Shown here: piece after piece, positions 1-9,300 of the stretch
Position numbering within the stretch: position 1 is the first letter of the stretch
Layout of the letters: each line of letters starts with the position of its first letter
From: Methylomonas methanica
GTDB lineage: Bacteria > Pseudomonadota > Gammaproteobacteria > Methylococcales > Methylomonadaceae
Direction of reading: 5' to 3'
NCBI RefSeq assembly: GCF_001644035.1
Contig: NZ_LUUG01000105.1
Location: 1 to 64,000 of the forward strand
Length of the DNA stretch: 64,000 nt
The notes under the pieces: model-generated
Told to the model about the DNA's origin: nothing
Database searches by the model: none
What the model saw: only the letters and a program-made list of their open reading frames with translations
Made by a program: the position numbers and the translations under genes

Positions 1-21
1 GACCTAGAACAGAGTATCTAT

Positions 22-74
22 CGGGCTGACCCGCCCAAACTCTCCGGTGCTCGGCGCGGCATAGAGGAATAACC
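22..74. repeat. Left arm of a 53-bp inverted dispersed repeat
   Basis: The reverse complement of this segment matches 1458-1512 over about 53 bases with two small gaps. The identical core is the run around TATGCCGCGCCGAGCACCGG. The two arms point at each other and enclose the AT-rich gene at 228-1421. Confidence 0.75.
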
Positions 75-133
75 TCGCGCCTTGAAAACTAAAGGCGACA
101 GATAATTTTCTATGTTTGGATAGGTGTTCGGCT

Positions 134-205
134 GTAGGATGCTGCCGACGTTAGGAGGCGCATCATTCGCGACCGATGCGCTTCACTTTGTTCAGCACAT
201 CCTAC
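134..205. repeat. REP-like palindromic element
   Basis: The segment begins GTAGGATG and ends CATCCTAC, with inner arms GCGCATC and GATGCGC, so it folds into an interrupted hairpin. This form (taggatg...gcgcatc) resembles common gammaproteobacterial intergenic palindromes. It lies just upstream of the AT-rich gene at 228, so it may be read in that gene's leader. Confidence 0.6.
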
Positions 206-227
206 GGTCCTAAATTAATAAACTTAT

Positions 228-1421
228 ATGTTTAATTCTCTGGTTGCAATTGTTAATAACCCAAAAGTTAATGCTGCTATTACAATAATTGGTCTTGTTA
301 TTGGGGGTATCGGTCTACTTTTAACATTTTATTACACTAAGAAAACCGATATAGTATATCAATTAATTTCAGATAGCTATGTAATAGAAATAAAGGAAAA
401 AATTAGTAAACTTGATGTTTTGTATGATGGAAGAAGCTTGAAAGCGAGCAATCAAACGTTAAGGATGATTGTTTTTAGCGTAACCAACTCAGGGGAGAAT
501 ACAATTCGCATTGGGGATTACGATCAAAAACTTCCGTTAGGAGTTTCTTTCGACAATGGAGAAATACTTGAGGAACCGAAAATTTCTGGAAGCAAAGAGT
601 ATTTTTCTGAAAAATTAGAGCCGCACTTTTTATCAAAGTCTTCGGTATCATTTTCACCAATAATTTTGGAGCCTAGTGACTACTTCACCGTTACAGTCCT
701 GGTGTTGGCTTCAGACAACAACCCCGTGAAAATTATCCCAACAGGTGTTATTGCTGGTCTTGAATCGGGAAGCCCTAGATTGCTTGATAATATTAAAAAA
801 GAAGAATCGTTTTTTAATAAAGCAGTTAATGGAGGCTTCCTTGTTCAGGTCGCTAGGATGCCCATTTATACAATTGCATTTTTTGTTGCCTTAATTACTT
901 TAAGCGGGTTAGTAAGCTTTCCACAAAGCATTGCTTTTTATCGAGAAGATAAAAGGTTTAGATGCGAAAGAATTGGCGTTGTAAATAAATATATTTCTGT
1001 CAATAAAATAAAGTATAGCGCGGCGCTGGAATACATTTTTTTAGAGTATTCCGATAGAAGATTGTTTTATTTTTCCGATACAGGGGATAAGCCTGGCAGT
1101 TTGTTTGATTTACGAGATTTGACTAATAAAATGACTGATTTATATTCAGGAATCGAACAAGTGCCCAACCCTGTAAAAGAAAAATTGGTTTCCCTTGTAG
1201 AGAGCCGAGGAGTTTGGCAAGCAGTGCTAAGGTTATGTAATGTACCTACACAGTTTAATGATCAAATCGCATTTGTTAAGGAGTTACAATTTGAATTAAA
1301 TAAGTTTGTTGAATATTTGATTCAGAATGATTATCCAATTTTATATTCAATGCGGGATGAGAGCGGGGTTCGGTTTTTAGAGCCGTATAGTGGAAAGCCG
1401 GACTTTAATTGGGAGTCATAG
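228..1421 (+). CDS. Hypothetical AT-rich two-span membrane protein
   Basis: I do not recognise the family. The 397-residue product has a short N-terminal stretch, a hydrophobic segment at about residues 14-37, a soluble beta-rich region of about 170 residues, a second hydrophobic segment at about 209-231 and a C-terminal domain of about 160 residues. This predicts an inner-membrane protein whose central part faces one side and whose C-terminal domain faces the other. Codon use and base composition are strikingly AT-rich compared with the following genes, which points to recent acquisition. It stands alone between inverted copies of a repeat at 22-74 and 1458-1512. The start ATG is the only plausible one before the first hydrophobic segment. 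Function is unknown; a sensor or phage-defence role would be speculation. Confidence 0.75.
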   Translation: MFNSLVAIVNNPKVNAAITIIGLVIGGIGLLLTFYYTKKTDIVYQLISDSYVIEIKEKISKLDVLYDGRSLKASNQTLRMIVFSVTNSGENTIRIGDYDQKLPLGVSFDNGEILEEPKISGSKEYFSEKLEPHFLSKSSVSFSPIILEPSDYFTVTVLVLASDNNPVKIIPTGVIAGLESGSPRLLDNIKKEESFFNKAVNGGFLVQVARMPIYTIAFFVALITLSGLVSFPQSIAFYREDKRFRCERIGVVNKYISVNKIKYSAALEYIFLEYSDRRLFYFSDTGDKPGSLFDLRDLTNKMTDLYSGIEQVPNPVKEKLVSLVESRGVWQAVLRLCNVPTQFNDQIAFVKELQFELNKFVEYLIQNDYPILYSMRDESGVRFLEPYSGKPDFNWES

Positions 1422-1457
1422 CAAGTAGCCTGGTTGAAGATTACCGGAATCCGGGAT

Positions 1458-1512
1458 GGTTTACTCCCCCTATGCCGCGCCGAGCACCGGAGGGTTTGGA
1501 CGGATTAGCCCG
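1458..1512. repeat. Right arm of the inverted dispersed repeat
   Basis: This is the inverted partner of 22-74. It is preceded at 1437-1457 by a fragment reading GTAGCCTGG...GGAATCCGGG, which resembles one half of another common palindromic intergenic repeat. Together they form a repeat cluster directly after the AT-rich gene. Confidence 0.75.
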
Positions 1513-1518
1513 AAAGGG

Positions 1519-1670
1519 GCGACGCAGGGATGCGTCGCGTTGCATGCAGGGGCTGGGAAGCCCCTTTCAAACCCTTCGGAGCGCAGGATATAAGCGGCAT
1601 CGGGGTGGCTTTTTCTTTGGGTACTTTCTTTTGGCCAAGCAAAAGAAAGTACCTCGGCTGTCGGGCCGAG
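1519..1670. repeat. Chain of four perfect hairpins
   Basis: Four consecutive perfect stems are visible: 1519-1538 (8-bp stem GCGACGCA, loop GGGA), 1548-1565 (7-bp stem AGGGGCT, loop GGGA), 1621-1652 (12-bp stem GTACTTTCTTTT, loop of 8) and 1653-1670 (6-bp stem CTCGGC, loop of 6). None is followed by a clear T-run, so an ordinary intrinsic terminator is not obvious. An open reading frame of 92 codons crosses the block, but its sequence is dictated by the hairpins and it is not likely a gene. The block may be a dispersed structured element or may end transcription of the upstream gene. Confidence 0.65.
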
Positions 1671-1722
1671 ACCCGACCTCTAATTAACCCGTCGCGTTAG
1701 CGACACAAACTAAACAAGAACC

Positions 1723-2520
1723 ATGACCGATACACCAGACATCCTAAAAACCATCCTAACCAAAAAAGCCGAAGAAGTAGCCCGCCGCAAAAGCAATACG
1801 CCGTTGTCGATGTTGCAAGAACTCGCCGGCACCGTGCAAGGCCCGCGCGGCTTTTATTCGGCATTGCGCAGCAAGGCCGACCAGAAAAAGCCGGCGATCA
1901 TCGCCGAAATCAAGAAGGCTTCGCCCAGCCAGGGCGTGATCCGCGAGAACTTCAAACCGGTGGAAATTGCCGTCGATTATGCGTTTAGCGGCGCGACCTG
2001 TTTGTCGGTGCTTACCGACAAAGAGTTTTTCCAAGGTTCGGAAGCCAATCTGCAAATGGTGCGGCAAAATTGCCCGCTGCCGGCGATTCGTAAGGATTTC
2101 ATGATCGATCCGTATCAAATCCATGAATCCCGCGCACTCGGTGCCGATTGCATCCTGCTGATCGTCGCCGCACTGGATGATGCGATGCTGAAAGAACTGG
2201 CCGACACCGCGACCGGCTTGGGCATGGACGTGTTGACCGAAGTACATGATGCGGAGGAACTGGAACGAGCGCTAAAGTTGAACACCAATATGATCGGCAT
2301 CAACAACCGCAATCTGCGTACCTTTGACGTGTCCTTGCAAACCACACTGGATTTGAAAAACACCATTCCGGCCGACAAACTGATCGTCACCGAAAGCGGT
2401 ATTCATACTCCTGCGGATGTGAAATTGATGCAGGACAACGGTATTTACACCTTCCTGGTTGGTGAAGCGTTTATGCGCGCTGAGTCGCCGGGGCAAAAAA
2501 TGCGCGAGTTGTTTTTTTAG
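1723..2520 (+). CDS. trpC: Indole-3-glycerol phosphate synthase
   Basis: The 265-residue product has the full length of a monofunctional TrpC. TrpC closes the indole ring of indole-3-glycerol phosphate from CdRP in tryptophan synthesis, in the cytoplasm. The TIM-barrel signatures are all visible: the N-terminal [15 protein letters not shown] phosphate/substrate loop with its catalytic Lys, [14 protein letters not shown] in the middle, and VTESGI near the C-terminus. The start follows directly after the hairpin chain. The other trp genes are not adjacent downstream; any upstream trpD would have to be outside the window, because the AT-rich insert and repeats precede it. It therefore looks transcribed alone here. 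Confidence 0.97.
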   Translation: MTDTPDILKTILTKKAEEVARRKSNTPLSMLQELAGTVQGPRGFYSALRSKADQKKPAIIAEIKKASPSQGVIRENFKPVEIAVDYAFSGATCLSVLTDKEFFQGSEANLQMVRQNCPLPAIRKDFMIDPYQIHESRALGADCILLIVAALDDAMLKELADTATGLGMDVLTEVHDAEELERALKLNTNMIGINNRNLRTFDVSLQTTLDLKNTIPADKLIVTESGIHTPADVKLMQDNGIYTFLVGEAFMRAESPGQKMRELFF

Positions 2521-2612
2521 GGACGCTCTGATTAAGTCTTTCGACAGGACTACTCATAGCATCTCTGGCTGCGTTCCTACGCGGAACGTGGAAACGATGA
2601 AAAATCTTGTCT

Positions 2613-2675
2613 CGTCGTTCCCGCGAAGGCGGGGACCCAGGAAAATCAAAAGCGTGGTTCCCCGCTTTCGCGGGG
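2613..2675. repeat. Palindromic dispersed repeat, copy 1
   Basis: The segment folds with arms CCCGCGAAGGCGGGG and CCCCGCTTTCGCGGGG around a loop containing AAAATCAAAAGC. The same element, including the loop, occurs inverted at 63080-63140. It resembles the widespread 'cgttcccgcgaaagcgggaaccc' family of bacterial intergenic repeats. It lies in the convergent gap between trpC and the reductase gene, where it could also act as a terminator. Confidence 0.8.
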
Positions 2676-2723
2676 AAGACGGATGTTTATCAGTACAACA
2701 GCAAATCTGTACCCGGTTAGAGA

Positions 2724-3467
2724 TTACCCGCCCAATTCAATCTCACCAAAATACCGCGCCAAATCAATCCGAATCGGCATGAAATAGACGTTCAAGCCAT
2801 TCGCCGCCGCCGAGGCGATTACGTCGTTGGCAAATTGGACGTTCCAGTCGTAATCAGGCCGAAAACTCTTCGGAAACTTGACCTTATTTTTGACTTCCCA
2901 GTAATTCATGGAGGCCTTGCTGGTGATCGGGCTGATGCCGATGTAAGTTTCCAGGTCTTGCATATGCTCGGCGTAGATGTCGATCATGCGGCTGTCGTAG
3001 AACGGCTGAGAGAAAAACCCGCCGGCACCGGCATCGACCTTGCGTTGGATGTAATCGCATTCGTCCTGAACACCGCTGCGGTGCGGATCGAAGCCGGCAT
3101 AAATATGTAAGCTTGGGAAACGCTGACGCACGGCCCGAATCAAATCGACCACATCGGTATTGTAAAACGACCGTTTCAAACCCTCGGGTGGATCGCCAGA
3201 TACCAAAAGGACGCTGTCTAGCGCATATTCTTCGATGATGCGGTAGAGATCACCGCTTTCGATTTTAAAATCAATCGCGCGAAAATGCGGAATAAAGCGG
3301 TATTTGCTTCGATCGACGCGGGTCGCTAATTCCCAGCTGCGGGTATCGAAGCGCTGGATGTCCGGGACATTGATGATGTTGATACCTTTGTCCAGAGTTT
3401 GCACAAAGCCGTATTGCTGGTCGAAGGCCTCTAAGCTGCGAGGGACGATTTCAAACGAAATATTCAT
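2724..3467 (-). CDS. metF: Methylenetetrahydrofolate reductase family protein
   Basis: The 247-residue protein matches the flavin-dependent TIM barrel of methylenetetrahydrofolate reductases: FEIVPRS near the N-terminus, LLVSGDPPEGL in the middle, then YAGFDPHRSG and the KVDAGAGGFFSQPFYD segment that corresponds to the family's K-x-GAD-x-x-TQ region. The usual reaction is NAD(P)H-dependent reduction of 5,10-methylene- to 5-methyl-tetrahydrofolate. At 247 residues it is shorter than the roughly 290-residue enterobacterial MetF, and the family's usual TQ is SQ here. It may therefore be a divergent C1-metabolism variant rather than the main MetF of methionine synthesis. It is transcribed convergently with trpC. 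Confidence 0.75.
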   Translation of the reverse strand: MNISFEIVPRSLEAFDQQYGFVQTLDKGINIINVPDIQRFDTRSWELATRVDRSKYRFIPHFRAIDFKIESGDLYRIIEEYALDSVLLVSGDPPEGLKRSFYNTDVVDLIRAVRQRFPSLHIYAGFDPHRSGVQDECDYIQRKVDAGAGGFFSQPFYDSRMIDIYAEHMQDLETYIGISPITSKASMNYWEVKNKVKFPKSFRPDYDWNVQFANDVIASAAANGLNVYFMPIRIDLARYFGEIELGG

Positions 3468-3800
3468 CGTGTGGCTGGGTAGTTAAAAGAATTGACTGGA
3501 AACGAGCGCCATGCGCAAAGTATGGATTGTAACGCAGTAAAAACAAATCCCGGTGGGAATGACGGACTTCTTTGGTTTAGCTGAAACAGCTACCTGCAAA
3601 GAGGTCGAGTCAGTTTGCTCCAGCGGGTTCGCTGAATAGTTAGGTTGGCTCTAAGCCTTTGCTGCCAGTCAAATGCCGTGCGGTATTTTGCCCCAATTAT
3701 TTTTCGGTTGCGGTGGGGATTTCGCCGCTTTGAACGTCTTAATCAATAGCCACCCCTATTCATCAGATTTATTTAGCCATTCCCGCCCCATCCCGACCTA
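3468..3800. other. Intergenic region with a short repeat
   Basis: No gene is supported here. This divergent gap must hold the promoters for the reductase gene and the efflux operon, but no strong -35/-10 pair stands out. Positions 3561-3597 (GACGGA...TTGGTTTAGCTGAA...) match the reverse complement of about 37992-38020 and are therefore a copy of a dispersed element. Confidence 0.5.
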
Positions 3801-5213
3801 ATGCCCGCCAAACCCTACCACCCGATGTTATGGATTCTTTCAGCCCTATCGGCGGTATGGACCGTTGGCTGTGAATCGCCCGAGCCTCGGGACGCGCATA
3901 CTTTGGCTTTTCAGGCACCGCAAAACTGGAGCAGTAACCGCCATTTTGCCGAACCGGCCGCGACTGGCTGGTTGGCAACCTTCAATGATGAGCAGTTGAC
4001 AGTGTTGGTACGCGGCGGCCTGGCCGATAATTTTGATTTGAAAAGCGCTGCGGCTCGCGTCGATGCGGCGCGTGAACAGGCAGTCATCGCCGGCTCCGGA
4101 CGCTGGCCGCAACTGTACTTAACCCCCAGCTATCAACGCGCAAAAACCAATATTGGAGGCGAAAGCAGCGAATACGGCGAGTTTATGGCAATGTTCAATC
4201 TTAGCTGGGAGCTGGATGTCTGGGGGCGGATCAAGGCCGGACAACAAGCTGCGGAAACCGAAGCCGAGGCGACTGGCGACGATTATCGCGCCGCGCAACT
4301 ATCGTTGGCGGCACGGATTGCTCAAGCTTATTTCGAATTCAGCGAAGCGCAACTGCAAGCGGCGGTAGCGGCGCAGTCGGTCAAGGACCGAGGTGTGATC
4401 GTCGACTTGGTGCGCGGCCGCTTCAATAAGGGCTTGACTCGCGGCCTGGATTTACGTCTGGTCCTAACCGATCTGGCGAATGCCGAAGCACAGCTGGCGC
4501 AGGCTAGAAACGATGTGCAATTGATAGGCAAGCGCCTACAAACTTTGCTGGGCCGGTATCCGGGCAACGATCCAGCAAAGCAAGACGGGGCAAACGAATT
4601 CGATTCGGAGCTATCGTTGCCTCAGCCGCCAACCGCCTTGAGCGCCGGCTTGCCGGCCGAGCTGTTGGATCGCCGCCCGGATGTAATCGCCGCCTTCAAG
4701 CGTTTGCGGGCCGCCGACTCACGTTTGGAAAGCGCCGAAAAAGCCTTGCTGCCGCGCGTCACCTTGACCGGTGCCGGCGGTACCAGCAGCGCGGCCTTGA
4801 CCGAGATCATCGATCCGCGCGCGGCAGCCTGGAATCTGGCCGCCGGCCTGGCCCAGCCGCTGTTTACCGGCGGTCGCTTGCAAGGGGAGATTCGTTTGAA
4901 CGAAGCCAAAGTCCGGGAAGCGTTTAACCAATACCAAAGCGTGGCCTTGAACGCCTTTCGCGAAGTGGAGCAAGCATTGGCCGCCGAAGCCTGGCTGCGC
5001 ACCCAGGAGCAGGCCTTGCGCGAAGCGGTGACGCAAACCGAGGCCAGCCGCAAGCTGGCCGTATATTCCTACCGGCAAGGCTTGATCGAAATCCTGACTT
5101 TACTCGACAGCTATCGCAGCACCCTCAATGCGCAAAGCGCGCATCTGGCCGTGCAGCGGCAACTATTGAACAATCGTATCAATCTCTATTTGGCATTGGG
5201 TGGTGCCGTTTGA
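3801..5213 (+). CDS. RND efflux outer-membrane lipoprotein (NodT/OprM type)
   Basis: The 470-residue product is an outer-membrane factor that would form the exit duct of a tripartite pump. The N-terminus is a hydrophobic signal ending in TVGC, so Cys24 is the likely lipidated residue. Two successive OEP repeats follow, with family signatures such as FNLSWELDVWGR in the first, LPAELLDRRPDV at the join and AGLAQPLFTGGRL in the second. It is the first gene of a three-gene operon; its stop overlaps the start of the adaptor gene by four bases. The substrate cannot be read from the sequence. An alternative minor start further downstream would remove the signal peptide, so this start is kept. Confidence 0.93.
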   Translation: MPAKPYHPMLWILSALSAVWTVGCESPEPRDAHTLAFQAPQNWSSNRHFAEPAATGWLATFNDEQLTVLVRGGLADNFDLKSAAARVDAAREQAVIAGSGRWPQLYLTPSYQRAKTNIGGESSEYGEFMAMFNLSWELDVWGRIKAGQQAAETEAEATGDDYRAAQLSLAARIAQAYFEFSEAQLQAAVAAQSVKDRGVIVDLVRGRFNKGLTRGLDLRLVLTDLANAEAQLAQARNDVQLIGKRLQTLLGRYPGNDPAKQDGANEFDSELSLPQPPTALSAGLPAELLDRRPDVIAAFKRLRAADSRLESAEKALLPRVTLTGAGGTSSAALTEIIDPRAAAWNLAAGLAQPLFTGGRLQGEIRLNEAKVREAFNQYQSVALNAFREVEQALAAEAWLRTQEQALREAVTQTEASRKLAVYSYRQGLIEILTLLDSYRSTLNAQSAHLAVQRQLLNNRINLYLALGGAV

Positions 5214-6388
5214 ATCCGCAAGTACTCAATTTAAAAATTCTGTTACCGATCCTGGTCTTGCTGGCGGCGGCCGGCGCGGCTTGGGCGATTATCGCCGCCA
5301 AGCCGCAAACCGTTCAGCAGAGCGCCGAACTGACTATTCCCAAGGTCAACGTGGTCCGCGTCGAGCCGCAAAGTTTGCGGCTGAACGTGATGTCACAAGG
5401 CGTGGTGGCGCCGCGCGAGACCATCGATTTAGTGAGCGAAGTCGGCGGTAAAGTGGCGCAGGTACATCCGGCCATGGTTGCCGGCGGGTTCTTTGCCGCC
5501 AACGAATTGCTGCTGACCATCGACCCGCGAGATTTCGATTACGCCATCGTCGCCGCCGAAGCGCAACTGGCCGAGGCCCAGCGGGTGCTGATCAACGAAC
5601 AAGCGCAAGTCGAACAGGCACAGAGCGAATGGCAGGCGCTGGGCGAAGGCGAACCCAGCCCGCTGGCGCTGCGCAAGCCGCAACTGGCCGAAGCACAAGC
5701 CAAGCTCAAGGCCGCCGAGGCCGATCTGGCCGAGGCCAAACTCAATCGCAGCCGTTGCGAATTGCGGGCACCGTTTGCCGGCCGGGTGCTGAGCAAGCAA
5801 GCCGGTTTGGGGCAATACATCCCGTCCGGTGCGGTGGTGGCGCGGATTTACGCCAGCGACATCGCCGAAATCCGTCTGCCGATCAGCACCGAACAACTGG
5901 CGTTTCTGGAACTGCCTTTAGGGCAAAATGCCAAGACAGGCCGCTGGCCGGCGGTGACGCTGAGTGCGGAATTGGCCGGCAAGCCGCAAAGCTGGCAAGG
6001 CCGTATCGTCCGCAGTGAAGCGGCGCTGGACGACAACAGCGGCCAACTGTATCTGGTTGCCCAAGTGGTCGATCCGTTCCGGGAAACCCCGGATCGTCCG
6101 CCCTTGCTAAGCGGCTTGTTCGTGCAAGCCGAGATCGAAGGCGTGCGCCACGACGGCCTGTTTACCTTGCCGCGCACCGCATTGAACGGTTTGCAACAAG
6201 CCAAGCTGGTCGATGCCGAGCAGCGTTTGGATATTCGCCAGCTGCAAGTGCTGCGCCACGACGCCGAGCGCGTCATCGTCAAGGCCGGTTTAAATCCCGG
6301 CGACCGCGTGGTGGTGTCGGAACTGCCGGTACCGGTGGCGGGAATGAAAGTCAACGCAGTCGAAGCTCAGCCTGAAGCCGCCCAATGA
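5210..6388 (+). CDS. RND efflux periplasmic adaptor subunit (HlyD family)
   Basis: The 392-residue protein is the membrane-fusion component linking the permease and the outer-membrane factor. One hydrophobic anchor spans about residues 10-28. It is followed by the first half of a lipoyl-like domain (VVAPRETIDLVSEVGGKV), an Ala/Glu-rich alpha-hairpin at about 105-180 and the second lipoyl half (LRAPFAGRVLSKQAGLGQYI). Beta-barrel and membrane-proximal domains complete it. The start is TTG at 5210, whose last bases overlap the TGA of the preceding gene, an arrangement that suggests translational coupling. The stop overlaps the permease start in an ATGA. The long periplasmic hairpin is typical of pumps docking to TolC-like partners. 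Confidence 0.93.
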   Translation: MNPQVLNLKILLPILVLLAAAGAAWAIIAAKPQTVQQSAELTIPKVNVVRVEPQSLRLNVMSQGVVAPRETIDLVSEVGGKVAQVHPAMVAGGFFAANELLLTIDPRDFDYAIVAAEAQLAEAQRVLINEQAQVEQAQSEWQALGEGEPSPLALRKPQLAEAQAKLKAAEADLAEAKLNRSRCELRAPFAGRVLSKQAGLGQYIPSGAVVARIYASDIAEIRLPISTEQLAFLELPLGQNAKTGRWPAVTLSAELAGKPQSWQGRIVRSEAALDDNSGQLYLVAQVVDPFRETPDRPPLLSGLFVQAEIEGVRHDGLFTLPRTALNGLQQAKLVDAEQRLDIRQLQVLRHDAERVIVKAGLNPGDRVVVSELPVPVAGMKVNAVEAQPEAAQ

Positions 6389-9300
6389 CGCCTGCCAATC
6401 AGCGTTTAGGTTTATTGGCCTGGTTCGCCGGCAATCCGGTTGCGGCCAATCTATTGATGCTATTGATTCTGACCGGCGGCGTGCTCGGCATCGTCGGTGT
6501 CGATAAAGAAGTCTTTCCGCGCTTCAGCCCCAATAAAATCCTGATCGAAGCGGTATTTCCAGGCGCAGGCCCCTCGGAAGTCGAGGAGTCGGTGTGCGTA
6601 CCGATTGAGGAAGCCATCCACGACGTGCCGGGTGTTAAGCATCTGCATGGCGAGATCAGGGGCGACAACTGCAAGATCGGCGTGGAAATTCTGCCGGACC
6701 ATGACCGAATTCAGATGATGGCAACACTGCAAAGCCGGGTGCAAGCCATTCCGCGCTTGCCGAAACAGCTGGAAAAAATCCAGGTGTTGCAAGCCGATCG
6801 CGAGGACGACGACGGCGTGATCTGGCTGGCTTTGCACGGCGCCACCGACGCCGCCACCTTGCAGCGCTACGGCGACCGGATTCAGGAACAACTGGCGGCG
6901 ATTCCGGGTGTCAGTCGCGCCCGCAACTACGGAGAGCTGGCCTACGAAATCGACATCGAAGTGTTGCCGCAACAATTGCGCAAATATCAGCTGACGCTGG
7001 ACGAGGTGGCGCAAGCGGTACGCAAGGCCTCGGTCGATCTGCCGGGCGGGCTGATCAAGAATCCGGACGGCGAGTTGTTGCTGCGCGTTAGTGGCCGCGC
7101 CCGCGATGCCGAGGCGGTCGGCGCCTTGATCGTCAAGACCTTGCCGGATGGCAACCGGGTGCGCTTGGAGCAGATCGCCACCATCAAGGACGGCCTGGAA
7201 GAACGCTTGTGGGCCTGGCATCACAACGGCCAGACCGCGCAGGGTTGGGAAATTCACGCCGAACAGGACAGCGTGGCAGTGGCGCGGCGAGTGAAGGCGT
7301 ATGTCGAAGAGATGCGCGCGCAATTGCCGGAAGGCTTGCGCCTGATTACCTGGTGGGACGATTCGCAAGCTTACGACGAGCGCATCGGCACACTGCTGGA
7401 AGACGGTTTGAGCGGTTTCGTGCTGGTCTGTCTGGTGCTGACCTTGTTCCTGCGACTGCGGGTGGCGCTGTGGGCCGGCGTCGGCATCTTCACCTCGGTG
7501 CTGGGCGCGTTCTGGCTGATGCCGGCCCTGGATATTTCCTTGAACATGCTGTCCTTATTCGGCTTTTTGTTGGCGATGGGCATCTTGGTGGACGATGCCA
7601 TCATCATCGGCGAAAGCGTGCATAGCCGGCAAATCGAAGGCCGGCAATCGCCGCTGCAAGCCACTATTAGCGGCGTGCGGGAAGTGGCACTGCCGGTCAG
7701 CCTGTCGGTGTTGATCGTGCTGGTAGCGTTTTTACCCGGCCTGTTTTTGCCCGGCTGGGCCGGGCAGATGATGCGGCCGATTTGCCTGGTGATGATATTG
7801 ACACTGGTGTTCTCGCTGGTCGAGGCGCTGTTGATTCTGCCGTCGCATCTGGTCGGCGACATCGACACCGAGGCCAAACCCGGCTATTTACAAGGCTTGC
7901 GCGAGCGGATGAATCGAGGATTGGATCGTTTCGTCGCGCGTATTTATCGGCCGCTGCTGGAAACTGCACTGGCCTGGCGCTATTTGACCGTGGCCTTGTT
8001 CATCGCGCTGCTGGCAATTTGCGCTGCGCTGGTCCTTAGCGACCGGGTGCGGCAATCGATTAATCCGGATGTCACCAAGGACAGTTTTTGGGTATCGATG
8101 CAGTTGCCGCAGAGCGCGCCTTACAGCGAGACTCAGGCACTGGCGACCCAGGTGGAAAAAGCCTTATTTGCTTTGCGCGACGAACTGGATGGTATGGATC
8201 AGGCAGGCGTTAACAGTGTGCAAGCCGCTGATGCCAACGAGCAAAGCGTTATCGTCGGTGTGGAAACCATTATTTGGGAGCATGGCGCCGGTATCTGGCT
8301 GGAGTTCTCGGCCGAGGGTCGCCGGCGCTTGAGAGTCGAAGAATTCATCCGCGATTGGCGGCAACACATCGGCGATATTGGTCGGGGCAAGGTCGATTTT
8401 ATTTATAAAGAAGGCGACGTGCCTTACGACATCGAGTTGCTGCTGGGGGCTGGCGATCCGAGTTTGCTGCCACCCGCCGCTGAGCAACTCAAGAGGCTGC
8501 TGCACGAATTTCCGGGCGTTTATGATGTGATCGACTCCGCCGAACCCGGCAAACCCGAAGTACGGCTGGCTTTGAAGCCGGAAGCCGAGCGCCTGGGTTT
8601 GCGGCTCGAGCAGTTGGCCGAGCAAGTTCGGCAAGGCTATTACGGTGCGGAAGTACACCGATTCCTGCGCGGCCGTCGCGAAGTAAAAGTGATGGTGCGC
8701 TATCCCTTGGAGCAGCGGCAATCGTTGGATGCGTTGAAGGCTCAACCGGTGCGTTTGCCGAACGGCAGCAGCGTACCGCTTAACGATCTGGCCGAGATCA
8801 AGCTGGTGCAAGGCTATTCCCGATTGAATCGCGAGGACCGGCACCGGGTTTTGAAAGTGCAGGCCCGCGTCGATCCGACCAAAGCTGACGTCAATGGCAT
8901 TTACGCCGCGCTGGAAAGCGGCGCCTTGCCGCGCCTGGAACAGGCTTTTCCAGGCTTGAATGTGCAAATCGGCCAGCAGCGCCAGGAACAGGAAGCTATG
9001 TTGGCAGCCTTCGGTAAAAACACCTTGATCGCGCTGCTGGTGATCTATGCTTTGATCGCGGTGCCGTTTAAATCTTACAGCAAACCGCTGATCTTTCTGT
9101 TGGCGGCGCCGGTGGCCTGGAGCGGCGCGGTATTGGCGCATTGGGCGGCCGGCCTGCCCTTGTCGATGGAGTCGCTGGTGGGCATGATCGCCGCCAGCGG
9201 TGTGGTGGTGAACGACAGCTTGGTGCTGCTGGATTACATTCGCCAACACGGCGGTGAAGATACCTCGGTGGAACACCTGATCAGCGCCGCCTGCATCGCG

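Noticed and set aside
1409-1687. A 92-codon open frame
   Set aside because: It overlaps the hairpin chain and repeat arm; its sequence is dictated by these and shows no domain.
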